Shown here in pieces: positions 25,601 to 37,116 of a stretch of 64,000 bases of DNA. Every line of letters begins with the position of its first letter. The first letter of the stretch is position 1. The notes beneath the pieces are model-generated. The model saw only the letters and a program-made list of their open reading frames with translations. It made no database searches and was not told the origin of the DNA. Origin of the DNA: Sclerotinia nivalis (taxonomy: Eukaryota > Ascomycota > Leotiomycetes > Helotiales > Sclerotiniaceae); assembly GCA_029531795.1 (NCBI GenBank), contig JAPEIS010000013.1, positions 496,001 to 560,000 on the forward strand. The letters run 5' to 3'. Made by a program: the position numbers and the translations under genes.

Positions 25601-26800
25601 TATTTGTATATCATTATCAATTTCATTAACAACAAAAAGTAATTTTTGAAGTAAAATAGCTTTTTACCAGACATCAATTCAATTTTATAGTCCCAGATTC
25701 GGTAAGGCGGCAATCTATCTATATAGTGTAGAAGAAAGGCGGGAAGTTTATCTTATAACTATATAAGGAGCTTTTGTTGTATTTGATTGTTATTAAAGGA
25801 AGATTTGCTGGTTAAAAATTTATCGATATTAGCTTCAAAAACCTTTTGTAAATGAAGCGGTTTATAGCAATCGTATACAAAATCATAAAATTGTAATAAA
25901 GTTTTAGAGAATATTTCTGCTACATTATTCTGCTTTTGTAAAATCGATCGAAAATCCTTTTTTATGAATATCAGGAACAATATAATCTGATACAGATAAT
26001 CTTGTTCAATAGTTTTCTATACAATATTCAATTTATTTTATATCAATCGGATAACCTGAACATTATCTTATTAGCAAAACGAAACAAAGTTGGAAATTTG
26101 CAACCAACAAATATCATCTATATTTGGGTTTGTATCCTTGTAGACAGGTATAAAGAATTCCTTAATAGAAAACGAAAACAAACGGTTTTTTGGATTGTGA
26201 ACAGAACGATATAGATCTGTAATTTTCAAAATCGATTTTGGATATAGATAATTAAGAATCATCTGTATTTGATTCTCTGTAACACTTTATTCGATAATGA
26301 TTTATACTAAATATCAAACTTTGTTGAAATTCGAAATCAATAGAAGAATCGTTAGATTGTAATATATAATCTTTGTTTGATATCTCTTCGATAAAAGGTT
26401 TTTTATAAAAAGCTCCTTTAAAAGTAGAAAACGTTTGAATAAATAAAGGATCGGTATCATCTTTTGGACAATCCTTAATATAGGAAAAGCGATATTTATA
26501 ATCTGTATATTTAGCTTTTATATCAAGATTAATAAGGAATTTATTTAAAGATTCGATAGTATCGATAATTTGTTGTAGGGTAACTTTTGCTAGATCCTCT
26601 TATTTCTTAGCTAAAGATAGGATCGTTGGTGTATTCATTGGTTCTGAATTATGATATATTGAGCAATTGGAAATATAATAATTTGAAGAGAATGTTAAAT
26701 TCATTTTTGTTCAATTAATAATAGAATTGTAATATTGCAATTATAGTAAATCAAAGATTAATGGTATCTTTAATGAAAACTAGATAATATAAAAAGATTA
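22680..26800 (-). pseudogene. B-1 pol: reverse transcriptase, RNase H, integrase, chromodomain (broken)
   Basis: Read from high to low coordinates. The N-terminal linker and reverse transcriptase lie at about 24880-26260; 25759-25980 gives ILQKQNNVAEIFSKTLLQF, which aligns with B-2 near 42920, and the YLD-type active-site block is at about 25180-25220. RNase H is at about 24540-24800. Integrase is at about 23380-24400; 24149-24391 gives HIIFPQNRFHIDLYKDL, equivalent to B-2 at 44530-44710. A chromodomain is at about 22685-22870, where IFEKVLDN is followed by HHYLIK and a Trp position now a stop. Stops mostly replace Gln or Trp. Domain limits approximate. Confidence 0.8.
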
Positions 26801-28440
26801 ATACTTATAATGATTCCTTATAGCGATTTCTATTACAAAATATTCTGTAATTCTATCGATAATCTTTCTATTAGCAAATCAAAATTTATAAGGAAAAGAT
26901 AAGAATTATGTTTTGATATTGTATTTAAAGATAAAAAAACAATCAATGAAAACTTCCCTGAAGTATTCATTATCAATAAAATTTATAACAATAAAAGAGT
27001 TTTTATATACAAGGAATATAATGATTTTAACGAATAGAGATTTACTATTTATAGAATTGAATTACAATAGTTTATATTTATTCATTCTTCGATTTACTTT
27101 TTTGTTCTTAATATTCCTTTACAAACGATTTTTTGCAAAGATTAGTTTTTTTTTTGTTCAGGATTTTCCTTAATTGAATCGGATATAAAGACAATTTCCT
27201 TTGATTCGATATAATCTTGTTATTATATCTGATTCAAATGTTGTTAACCTTATATTCAATTATCAATATATCTTCCTCGAAATCCATCACGATTATTATT
27301 AGATCTATTAGTATCTCGGAAAGCCGAGATAGCGGTATATTGAACAAAGATCAGATTAGTTAGAGCGGTAGTATTATAATTAGAAAAAGTATTAGCAAAA
27401 GCTTATTTGCTAAAAAAAAGATTATTATTGATATTATAAATGATATAACAATCAATCTAAAGATAACCGATCCTATTACAACAATTACAAGAAATTGTAG
27501 AATTAAACTTCTTTTTCTTATTTTGCTGATCTTTTTACTATTATCCCTTTTGTTTTATTATATCAAAATCTATAAGATCATTATTACCAACAACAAATAC
27601 ATTACCAGAATTTTTGTTATAATATTCGGTATCACAAAGATTCTGATTCTAAGTAGAGAATTTCTTTTATTAATTATCAATATTATCGATAATACAAGGA
27701 TTCGAATCATTAATGATCAAAGTTCGGAAAGGAATGGTAATCTTTTATTTTATCACGTTAATAATCTCGCGATCAGATTTGTAATAAGAGTTAATCAAAT
27801 GAGACAATATAAAAAAGAAAACCGAAAAGGACTCTTTTGAATCTATAGAAAGTTTGTCGAATTTGAACGAAACTTCTCTTTCAATATCTATAAAGATATA
27901 TAATTTGTTCAATTTGGCCAAAAACAAAACAACAGAATCGAAACAAATAGAATCGTCAACAAATCTGATGATATCCGTAATACACTTTTGTTGTATTTGA
28001 TTATCGAAAAGATTAATAGTATAGTTAATCTTCTTTTATTCGAAAACAAAGAATTGTAAATCGATTATCCAACAAAATTGCAAATCTAATTTCCAGGACT
28101 GATAGTCTTTTTAACAAGCAAGAATATTAAATCTTTTGTTTTTAAAAACAAACAGATCCTTCTGAATTTGGCAGAGAGTGATTGGTTTCTGGCTAGTAGC
28201 AGCACCACCGATATTCAGCTGAATTTGTTTGCCGACCAAAATGCAAAGAAATCCAATGTTTTCTGTTTTGCATTTCTCAATCTTATTTGTTTGAATAACA
28301 ATATAAGTAATTTGAATAATAAAGTGATCTTCGATAATAAAGAAAATATAATTCAGATAAACAATTTGTTTGTTAAAATCAACAACGAGATTTGGCATTA
28401 CCGGAGTATTCAATTCTGTTAGGATTTGTATAATAATAGA
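26780..28440 (-). pseudogene. B-1 gag and protease (broken)
   Basis: Gag N-terminal piece at 28111-28413 (MNTPVMPNLVVDFNKQIVYL), shared with B-2 at 40457 and B-3 at 51095-51319. A middle piece is at 27745-27927 (KLNKLYIFIDIE, SFKFDKLSIDSKESF). A zinc knuckle at about 27440-27500 (minus) reads CNCCNRIGYLQIDC, fitting CX2CX4HX4C except that His is now Tyr. A Gln/Asn-rich tail follows, then a degenerate retropepsin at about 26800-27080 aligning with B-2 at 41815-42069. Gag packages the RNA and the protease cuts the polyprotein in intact relatives. Confidence 0.8.
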
Positions 28441-28897
28441 TCATTGATCGAAGATTTGTTGGATTTCGGTATGAATTCCTTCGATAGAAATAGGAATCAC
28501 GCTATCAATAAATATAGAACCAAAAACTATTGTAAAAAGAATTGTAATTATATAAAAGTAATCGATAGAGAAATTGCAACTATATAAAAACAATCAATAA
28601 AGAAAATACAATTATACAAAAACAATATATATACAAAATACGATCGTACAAAAGCAATCAAAAACAAATACAAAAGCTTATGAATAAATATAATCGTACA
28701 GAAACAATCAAAGATCAGAAGCTATATAAAGCAAATAAAAAAGCTATATAAAAACAGATAAAAAACATAACTGCACAAAAACAGACGAGTTACAATAATA
28801 CAAAAGCAATCGAAAACAAATATAAAAGCCTACAAATGATTTGGCAAGGCCAAATCACTTCGTAAAATAATAAGACCTTTGAAAGGATAATATAAAC

Positions 28898-29060
28898 TAT
28901 CACAATAAGGGATAAGATATCTATAAAATTGATCTATAATTATACTACGAGGAGAGAAAGAAGGTCAAGGAGGTGACCTGACTATATAGAAGTGAGTGCA
29001 TGCATGTGTGCCTAAGGCACACATGATCACGTGCAGGTGAAGGGGGATGAACCCGTAACA
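28898..29060 (-). repeat. B-1 5' LTR (163 bp)
   Basis: In + orientation ends GAACCCGTAACA at 29060, followed by ATTAT. Contains the near-perfect palindrome CATGTGTGCCT-A-AGGCACACATG and a TATATAG box. The outer half is unmutated, the inner half partly converted. Confidence 0.93.
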
Positions 29061-29539
29061 ATTATCATATATTCCTTTTTATCAATTATAAAATATTTAA
29101 TAATTCTTTATTAATATCATTCTATCAATATATTTATCAATTATAATCAAAACGTTCTATTTATAAACGATCATTATCTATTATTCCTTTCTAATTAGAA
29201 ATGATCTAAGATTTACTATAAGGTTTTTTGAACGTTGAAAGAATAACAATCTATATAATTTTCTTAATATTTGAAATAATATCTTCACAAAATAATATTC
29301 TAGAAAATTCGTTTGCAATTTTGTTTATTCCAATATAGAAAACTAAAAAGTGAATATATTGGATAATAATAAATATAAAATATCAAACGAAACTAAACAG
29401 ATTAGTATCTTTAATAGTATTCTATATAACTTTTAAATATAATTCTAATTCTTTCAATTTTGTATCCTGTATAACAATAAATTCTGGATTATTTAATACA
29501 AAATGAAAATACGGAAAATGATCTTTTGAATTTTCTATT
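29061..29539. other. AT-rich spacer between B-1 and E-1
   Basis: About 480 bp with no recognisable feature beyond the target duplications of the two neighbours, ATTAT at 29061-29065 and CTATT at 29535-29539. Confidence 0.6.
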
Positions 29540-29886
29540 TGTCACGGGTAATCACATGATACCTGATTCACATAACTAGTGATCTACGATCACTCTATAC
29601 TCTACGATCATTAAACCCTTCATTTCACATTAATTATCAAATTCTTTTAGATCTTATCAATCCTTACAATCGTCAACCCTTTTCTGATATCATACAAATC
29701 GAAGCTTAACCTAATTGATGCTTCTCATCGGCTAGATAATTTCTATTAAATCTATATATACCATCCACAATCCTTAAGATCGAAAACAGATCATTCAATA
29801 CAATTCTCATTCAAGATACACTTCACTATAACCATCTTCTCTCCGATCCTTTTCAACGTGCTCCGTGATCGTACTATCTCGTAATA
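29540..29886 (+). repeat. E-1 5' LTR (347 bp)
   Basis: Begins TGTCACGGGTAATCACATG and ends CTATCTCGTAATA. The 3' copy ends CTCATGATA, so the ancestral end is probably CTCGTGACA, the inverse of TGTCACGG. The outer end is little mutated. Confidence 0.93.
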
Positions 29887-29905
29887 GTTATGAGCCCGGT
29901 AGCTC
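29887..29905 (+). promoter_or_regulatory. E-1 primer-binding site, initiator tRNA-Met half-molecule type
   Basis: GTTATGAGCCCGGTAGCTC directly after the 5' LTR. Its complement contains CGGGCTCATAAC, the anticodon stem-loop of fungal initiator tRNA-Met (CAT anticodon). Drosophila copia and several fungal copia elements prime from a tRNA-iMet cut in the anticodon loop, so this element probably does the same. Confidence 0.75.
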
Positions 29906-30639
29906 TTAATCTGCCCAAACTTCTATTATACAATCACTCAATTCTTAAGGGATCGTTTTTCTTCACTTCATTTCTACCTTTATTATAAATCCAACTATCC
30001 TATATCTTTTCCTATTACCTTCCAAAATATAACGAAAGATTAATCTGATTCTTTTTTTCTTGTTACTCATACCCAATAACCAAAATGGTATCTTTGTTTG
30101 CAAAATAAATATTTAATCGTTGGAATCTGGGAACTAATCAATCCAGATAACGATTCTTTTGTATCCATTTCGAACGGAATTATTCTTAACTCCGATCTGG
30201 TAAATAAACCAATTACCTTTCAAATTAATTAATTATTTGTTAAATTGTTAATTCTATTCTCTGCTATCGATCTTCAGATTAAATACAATCAAACTAACTA
30301 AAATCGATATCAATAAAAATTCACAGAATACTTCGCAATAATCTAAACTCAGCAAAATACAAATAGGGACACTAATATAGGGAATTCCGATAGAAATATA
30401 TCGGAATCCATATTAGTTCGATCTATTGCTCTTTTTCCTATAATATTCCAAAACATTATAATTGAATTTAATATTCTTCAAATAGAGTATCGATATCGTT
30501 AATATAAATATATTTAGAATTATAAAGTCTTTTGAGATATATATAAATGAATCAAATCAATTGTGGATCAAATTCATTTTATAGAGTTTTTCATTTGTAA
30601 CAAAGATACTATATCTTTTCTATTCAAAACAATCATTTC

Positions 30640-31690
30640 AATATTTAAACAGAAACTCGTTCTTATAGTAATTACTATCAAAATAGTAATATTATATAAA
30701 TATTGGTTTGTATTAGTATAAGTATTGCTCGGCAGAATCGATCCTATTAAATAGTATAAGGATTGGATTATAGTTTATATCAAAGCTCTTTTATATAAGA
30801 TAATTGAGGTTCAGGATAAAATAACTATTATTGTATTTTTGCAAACGATTGGTGTTAGATTATTCCCAATCTAGGCAAACACTATAATTATACAAATCGA
30901 AATAAATAATCAATTTGGATTATCTAATCTTTCATTTCAACAATTGAGAGATATCTTTGAAGGATTAATCTATCAGGATTCAATAACTTCTAAAGCCAAA
31001 GGAAATATATATTTTATTCTTAGTTCTTCCCAAAACGATAAAAAGTCTAAAAAGAATAAAAAGGGAATTAATTCTAAAGGAAATTCGAATACTAATAGAA
31101 TCTAGATATATCCATACAAAATAGAAGCCGATTGGAAAAATAAATTAAAGCATCGATATCATATAAACAACTATCGAATTATAGAGTTAGTGCTCACTAG
31201 TAAGGCAAATACGATACCCCAATAGTACTATACCGAATCCGAATTAAAGATGATCAAAGATCGAATTAATTTACAATCATAGAAGCATTTATATACTAAA
31301 TGGATCAAGAAAGAATAGATGAAATCAAATGTAAATCCTTCCGAAACCTTATTCAATGCTACTATCCTTGATGCTTGTATTAATCAAGCAGGGGTTTATA
31401 CTATTATTATAAAGGTTCACCGTTTCTTCAATAATATCCTGTTCGATAATTGTAGTACTATATATATCGTAAACAATATCTCTTTTATAGATAATCATCG
31501 ATATATACTATTTGGCCTTAATGATCTTATAGAAACAAATACTATATTCTTTCAAGTTCTGGACTGTAGTACCCGAATAATCAAGGGAATTATCGAAAGA
31601 GAGGGTTATTCTAATAGTGATTTCGTTTTAAACGATATAATACTAATCCCTAGTTTTCATATCAATATCGTTTCAGAGATTTAATTGTTG
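30640..31690 (+). pseudogene. E-1 gag tail and aspartic protease (broken)
   Basis: Degenerate gag at about 30640-31310 without an intact frame, followed by a 121-codon open stretch (31319-31684). The latter carries a copia-type protease: NNILFDNCSTIYIVN matches the active-site region where D-S/C-G/S is expected, then an IKGIIEREGY motif and a SFHINIVSE end typical of the C-terminal part of copia proteases. The catalytic Asp is present; the following residues are changed. No clear CCHC knuckle. Confidence 0.75.
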
Positions 31691-31879
31691 AAAGCTAATA
31701 TATAGTATTCTGGATACGATTGTATTCTCTGTAAAGGAAATCTTTCAAATAGCATTATAGTAGTTAGATATATTTGTATTAAAAATCTTGTATTTTTAGA
31801 ATATAAATCATTTTCAATTTATTCGAGTATTTTTCTATTTATTTCTATGAACAATTCTTCTTTGATATATCCAACAATA

Positions 31880-33000
31880 AATTGTAAAATCAATAAAGCA
31901 TTCCATCGATTTTATAATCTATCTTTTTCTAAAAAGAATATAAATAAACTATAATATAAATACTTAAAACATCTGAGAAAAGAAATACTCGAATATCTAA
32001 TGTTTATAGTACGAAATATCAAAATAAAAGATATCATTTGTATCGAATATACAGACTATACTCACATCTATACAAAACAAATTATCTTTTGTATATCAAA
32101 TGATTGTTAATCATTTCAATCATTCTACAAAATCTAATAGGATCTTTTTGATTTCGATAAAGAATATATAGATACATTATAGTTTCTTATAATCAAAGAT
32201 ATATATAATAATAAGATCTTTTTGTATCCTCTTTACAGAAAGATCTATAATAAAGTGTTTTTCATTATACAAAGCTTCTTTGCTTAGGTTCACTATAAAT
32301 ATAATCTAGCAATCATAGGAATCAAATAGGATAACGATATATTTATCATTAGAATTATAAAAAATATACTTTTCGAGAAATGGATTAAGCAAAAAAGCAT
32401 TGAATTTGAGTTATCCTTTTCTTTTATATACAAATCTAATGAAGGATCAGAATGTACAGGATAAGAAATAATTATTAAACAAATCAAAATGAAAATCATA
32501 TTAGATTTACTAGACAAATTATAGATAAAAGTAATACAAATCGCAACCTATTTGTATAATATAAACCTTTTGAAGACTAAATCCTTCAAATTTCCAAATG
32601 AGATATTCGATATATAATTCTATGATTATTTTTGTAAAGATAATCTCTTGTTCGCAAAGAAAATATTTAACGATCTCCATTTCAATTGGAATAGAATCTA
32701 CAGATATAAATACAGAATTTATTTTTTAAATAAGAATAGAAAGGCTGGATTTAATAAAAGATAATATAAAATCAATCCTTGAGTATATATTAAATATTTG
32801 ATGGACTATATTCCAAATATATTAATCTACTGTATATAGATACCCAAACTCGATAGAATTATAATTATTCGAAACGTTATATTCAATGAAGATTTCATTT
32901 ATCGTATAAATTCTATTAATTAAATGGTTGATATTTATAATACAGAAGAGCTTAAACAATTAGTAAAAGCCTTCGATGTATAAAACTATATCGAAATAAA
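31880..33000 (+). pseudogene. E-1 integrase (broken)
   Basis: Copia-type integrase region with stops. Weak HHCC remains lie at about 31950-32060. The core is at about 32080-32520 (EFELSFSFIYKSNEGSECTG fits the S-P-Y-x-x-E-x-N-G block, Glu position changed or displaced). The C-terminal GKR/GYL part is at about 32640-32900 (INPQVYIKYLMDY, then IIIIRNVIFNEDF, equivalent to the usual IxxRDVxFDE). An acidic, Gly/Asp/Ser-rich linker at 33005-33247 joins it to reverse transcriptase. Confidence 0.72.
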
Positions 33001-33449
33001 CAGAATGATCATCCAATATAAGGATAATTATAATGATTTCATCCATTTACCTATTTTCATTGATCGGAAAACTTTGAATTCATTTATCAAATATACTTCA
33101 GATCTATTATTATTTATAAACGAATTGGATTTGGGGGTGAAGGCAGATCTGGGGGGTGATGATAAGAATACAGAATCCAGTTTAAGATTATCTAATTCAT
33201 TTAATCCTTTAGGTGATATTGATGGGATAAATAATAGAGATATATAAGTATCGATCGATTCTTTTATTGAAGAAATCGAAAATGCCGATTCTGTTATTGA
33301 AAAGTAATTATATCTTGCAGGTAAAGATGATAACGATACTCAAAGGGATGCTCGTAACGATAATTCGAACCCCGATTTTGCAGAATGTGTTGATATAGGG
33401 AATATAGAGTTTAAGCCTACTAATTGTACTATTAAAGTTCTTTGCAATA

Positions 33450-35640
33450 AATACAAAAGTGATCTAGAGTTTCCTTTAATCGATCAATTATAATGTTCTA
33501 AAAAGAAGCAAATATACTGATACAATCAATCAAAATATACTGTAAAGGAAATCCAATTATTGAAAAGATTATCGTGCTCTATATCGTTTCTCGATAAGCT
33601 CATTAAAGATTTACGGATTTATAATCTTAAAAGAACGTTCAAAAGAATTCATTTTATAAGGATTGAAATACCTAGGATTTAGATCAATTTATTTGAATTT
33701 CAATCATTCGATTATCTACCAAAATTACCTCTCTTTTAATACCATATCCCAAAACAATTAATACGCATCCGAAAGCAATTATGTATACAACAATACTATC
33801 AAAGAAATAACTTCAATATTAAATTCTATATAGGAATTATTATCGTACAAAAAACAGGTTTATCGGGATTAAACCGCTTCAACAACTTTCATTCTATCTT
33901 TTGATCTGATCAAACTGAAATGAATAATATAAAAGAACATTCCCAATTTGTAACAATTCATAATATAATCATTATTGAAACTGAAACAAGATCATTATTA
34001 TCATCCATCTGATTTACAATCTATAGATCACAGACAATACCTCTCTCTCAAATTCACATTTCTACAACTTTAAAACTACCCCACTTTTATTATCAATTAA
34101 AAGATCACCAAATAGAATATTGATTCAAGCAAAATTACGATCTTGAAATTAATAACTTTAAAACTAAAAATACCTAATGTAAAATCGATTCCAGATCGGA
34201 ATCTATAAAACCGATCCCTTTTCAATAAATGTTTATATATAAATACAATGATCAAAATCTAATCATTTGTTATTGCTTTCGTTTAATAGTACAAAAAGAT
34301 CTTCAGGTTAAGAGTACAATTGAAACTATTTATATTGCTATATTCGTTGATCGATCATTCTGAATCGTTATAGCAATTGTTATCAAATACAATCTCGAAA
34401 TCAAACAATACAATATAATCAATATCTTTGTTAATACTTTATACGATCTTTCTAGTATCCCAATTATATACTATCTCCCTGATAATTACAAAGTCCCCAA
34501 CAAATATATCATTGTCGATCAAACACTATATAATCTTCGAGATTCCTTTACAATATAATTCAAGGATTTCACTCGAATATTCGAAAAACTAGAACTGATA
34601 TAATATAAAAAGAAATTATATCTTTATATCAATTCAAAACATACTATTATAATCCTATTCTTTATAGATAACATTCAGATTATATACCATAAAAAGAATA
34701 AACTAATTGTTACAAAAATCATCGAAAAAATCAAAATTATATACAAGCTATATGATCTTGGAGATACAAAATGATTTCTAAAAATATATATCCTTTATAA
34801 TCGATCCAAGAAAAAGCTATAATTAATTTATAATATATACATTGAAAAGATTGTTAAAAAATTTAAAATAACAAAAAGAATAGTATATACATCATTTTCT
34901 ATAATAATATTTCGGAAAAATTCAGATTAAACTCCTATATATATAATCAAATTGTATCAGAAGAAAATGGAATCAATTTTATATATTGTAATCACAATAA
35001 AAGTAGATATCTCATTTGCTGTTTTGCAATTGAATCATTACTTGATTAATCTATCAATCGAATATATAAAAGCTGTTAATCATTGTCTTGAATATTTATA
35101 GAATACAAGATTTCTTGTAATATAATACAATAATGATCAAATACTACAACTTTTCGTTTTTTCAGATACTTCTTTTGTAAATAATCCTGATATTTGTAGA
35201 TCATCCTAAAGGTATATAATATCCCTTTTCAATAATTTAATTATATAAAAAGCATCTAAATAGAATACTATGATTATTTTAATCATTGAAGCTAAACTAC
35301 TCGATATCGAATGTATATCAAAAGAAACTATAGCAACTTTATACTTCCTAAAGGAAATCGATCTTGTAATAAAAGAACCCATATCAATATTCTATGATAA
35401 TCAACAAGTAATCAAACTGATAGTTAATGAGAACAAGCGAATCACTACAAAGCTCAAATATATCGATATACAGAATATATAATTGCGACAGGAATATTCA
35501 AAAAGGAGCTTTTATATGACCTACCTTTCAATTACTGATATAACAGCCGATAGACTTATCAAGAACTTTATATAACAAAAATTCGAATATTTCTGTTCTC
35601 TTCTGAATTTACAAAATATTAACAACAGAATCATAAAGAT
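33450..35640 (+). pseudogene. E-1 reverse transcriptase and RNase H (broken)
   Basis: Copia reverse transcriptase at about 33560-34960. TLYNLRDSFTIQFKDF at about 34525 fits the ALYGLRQSP-LW block, and FFIDNIQIIYH at 34659-34690 fits the FYVDDI active site (second Asp now Asn). RNase H at about 34980-35640 carries TEAELLA-like IIEAKLLDIE, the FYDNQQVIKL block and LKYIDIQN before a typical copia end. The frame is broken by TAG/TAA at Gln codons. Non-functional. Confidence 0.83.
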
Positions 35641-35661
35641 TGAATAAGAATAATTACAGAT

Positions 35662-36410
35662 CATCTACTGTATTATACATTTTCGAACTTAACACTATTA
35701 TAATCCTATACTAAATTGATAAAATTTACTTGTATATATATACATCACCAATTAATTCGTGATCATTATTACAATATCCTTTTACTCAAATTTATAATAA
35801 AACAAAAATTATTTAATTTATTATCGATTTTTCTTACTATTTTTTATTTTAATTTTTCGATATCTTTTATCCCTTCGATCTTTAGTATAAAAATGATATC
35901 ATTCAAAACTGAACAAGAAACCGATCGTGTATATCTACAAACGAATTTTATCAGATCAATATACGATCGAAGACCTCTTTTGTCTATTTTGGTACAATTA
36001 GTGTTCTATATAATACTAACGATGAGATATAATCTACCTATTAATCGATCGTATAAATATATAAACAAATTTCGTTGAATTTGTATACAATCGAGATCCT
36101 CCCAGTTCACTTTTACACAACAACCGTTAAGATATAGATCACCTCAAAAAATATCACATTAATAACCACCACAATAATTAAACTACAAGATGAAGGATGA
36201 GATAACTTATATTTCAGATCTTTTCGATCATATTCTCCTTTTTCGAATCTCATCGAGCTCTTCGAAACCTCGTTGTATTGTTTAATTAATTCGATTATAT
36301 TAATTATAAACCATCTATTGTATTATACTCATATAAACAAAACACTATTATAATACCATACAAAATTGATAAAATTTGATCGTATATACACACTACACCA
36401 ACTAATTCAT
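35662..36410 (+). repeat. Direct repeat of about 100 bp in E-1 3' region
   Basis: 35662-35760 and 36313-36410 are diverged direct copies (both hold catcta.tgtattata, aaattgataaaattt and a caccaa.taattc end). They bracket a 550-bp stretch that E-2 shares in part (about 51890-52240). The region after the second copy is studded with TTGATCAA-like palindromes (about 36440-36640). Confidence 0.65.
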
Positions 36411-36764
36411 TACCACTAATCAAAATCAACCATATCAATCAAATCGATCAATATATTACAATTTATATTCATTTTTTTATATCAATTGATCAATATAATT
36501 AAAACGATCAACTTTATCCAAATAATCAATATTCGAAATAACCAATATAGTTAATAAATCAACCTTATCGACATAATCATAAAATGATTAATTTGATCAA
36601 TTTGATCAATTAATCGATCAAATTGAACCACACCACCAATTTCAATCGGAATCGTTCAAAATCGATACTTATACATTATCAAAACCTATACTTTATATTT
36701 GATCAATCATTACTCTTTACAATCTTTCTTTGTTATTACAAACCGATTCTCGATCTAAAGAATA

Positions 36765-37111
36765 TATCACAAATAATCATATAATACCTGATTCATATAA
36801 TTAATGATCTACGATTATCCTATACTCTACAATCATTAAACCCCTTATTTCACATTAATTATCAAACTCTTTTAGATCTTATTGATCCTTACGATCATTA
36901 ACCCTCTCCTAATATCATATAAATCGAAACCTAGCCTAATTGATGCTTTTCATCAATTAGATAGCTTTTATTAAATCTATATATACCACCTACGAATTTT
37001 AAGATCGAAAGCAAATCATTTAATACAATTCTTATTCAAGATACACTTCATTATAACCATCTTCTCTTTGATCCCTTTCAATGTGCTCCGTGATCGTACT
37101 ATCTCATGATA
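36765..37111 (+). repeat. E-1 3' LTR (347 bp)
   Basis: Same length as the 5' copy. Begins TATCACAAATAATCATATAA (mutated inner end), preceded by the mutated purine tract ctaaagaa; in E-2 this tract reads ctagggga. Followed by target duplication CTATT. Confidence 0.92.
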
Positions 37112-37116
37112 CTATT

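Larger units (their letters stand above)
22218..29060 (-). mobile_element. B-1: Ty3/gypsy chromovirus, full length
   Basis: Minus-strand element of 6843 bp with 163-bp LTRs at both ends and exact target duplication ATTAT (22213-22217 and 29061-29065). Order on the minus strand: LTR, gag with CCHC knuckle, protease, reverse transcriptase, RNase H, integrase, chromodomain, LTR. Colinear with B-2 on the opposite strand. Frames are interrupted by stops, so it is dead. Confidence 0.93.
29540..37111 (+). mobile_element. E-1: Ty1/copia retrotransposon, full length
   Basis: Plus-strand element of 7572 bp with 347-bp LTRs (29540-29886 and 36765-37111) and exact target duplication CTATT (29535-29539 and 37112-37116). 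Domain order is gag, protease, integrase, reverse transcriptase, RNase H. Integrase before reverse transcriptase is diagnostic of Ty1/copia. About 1.1 kb of non-coding DNA separates RNase H from the 3' LTR. All frames are interrupted. Confidence 0.93.

Noticed and set aside
27523..27840. Plus-strand frame opposite B-1 gag (likewise 41063-41464 and 50450-50713 opposite the other B copies)
   Set aside because: The same antisense shadow recurs in each B copy because gag is homologous; it is not evidence for an antisense gene.
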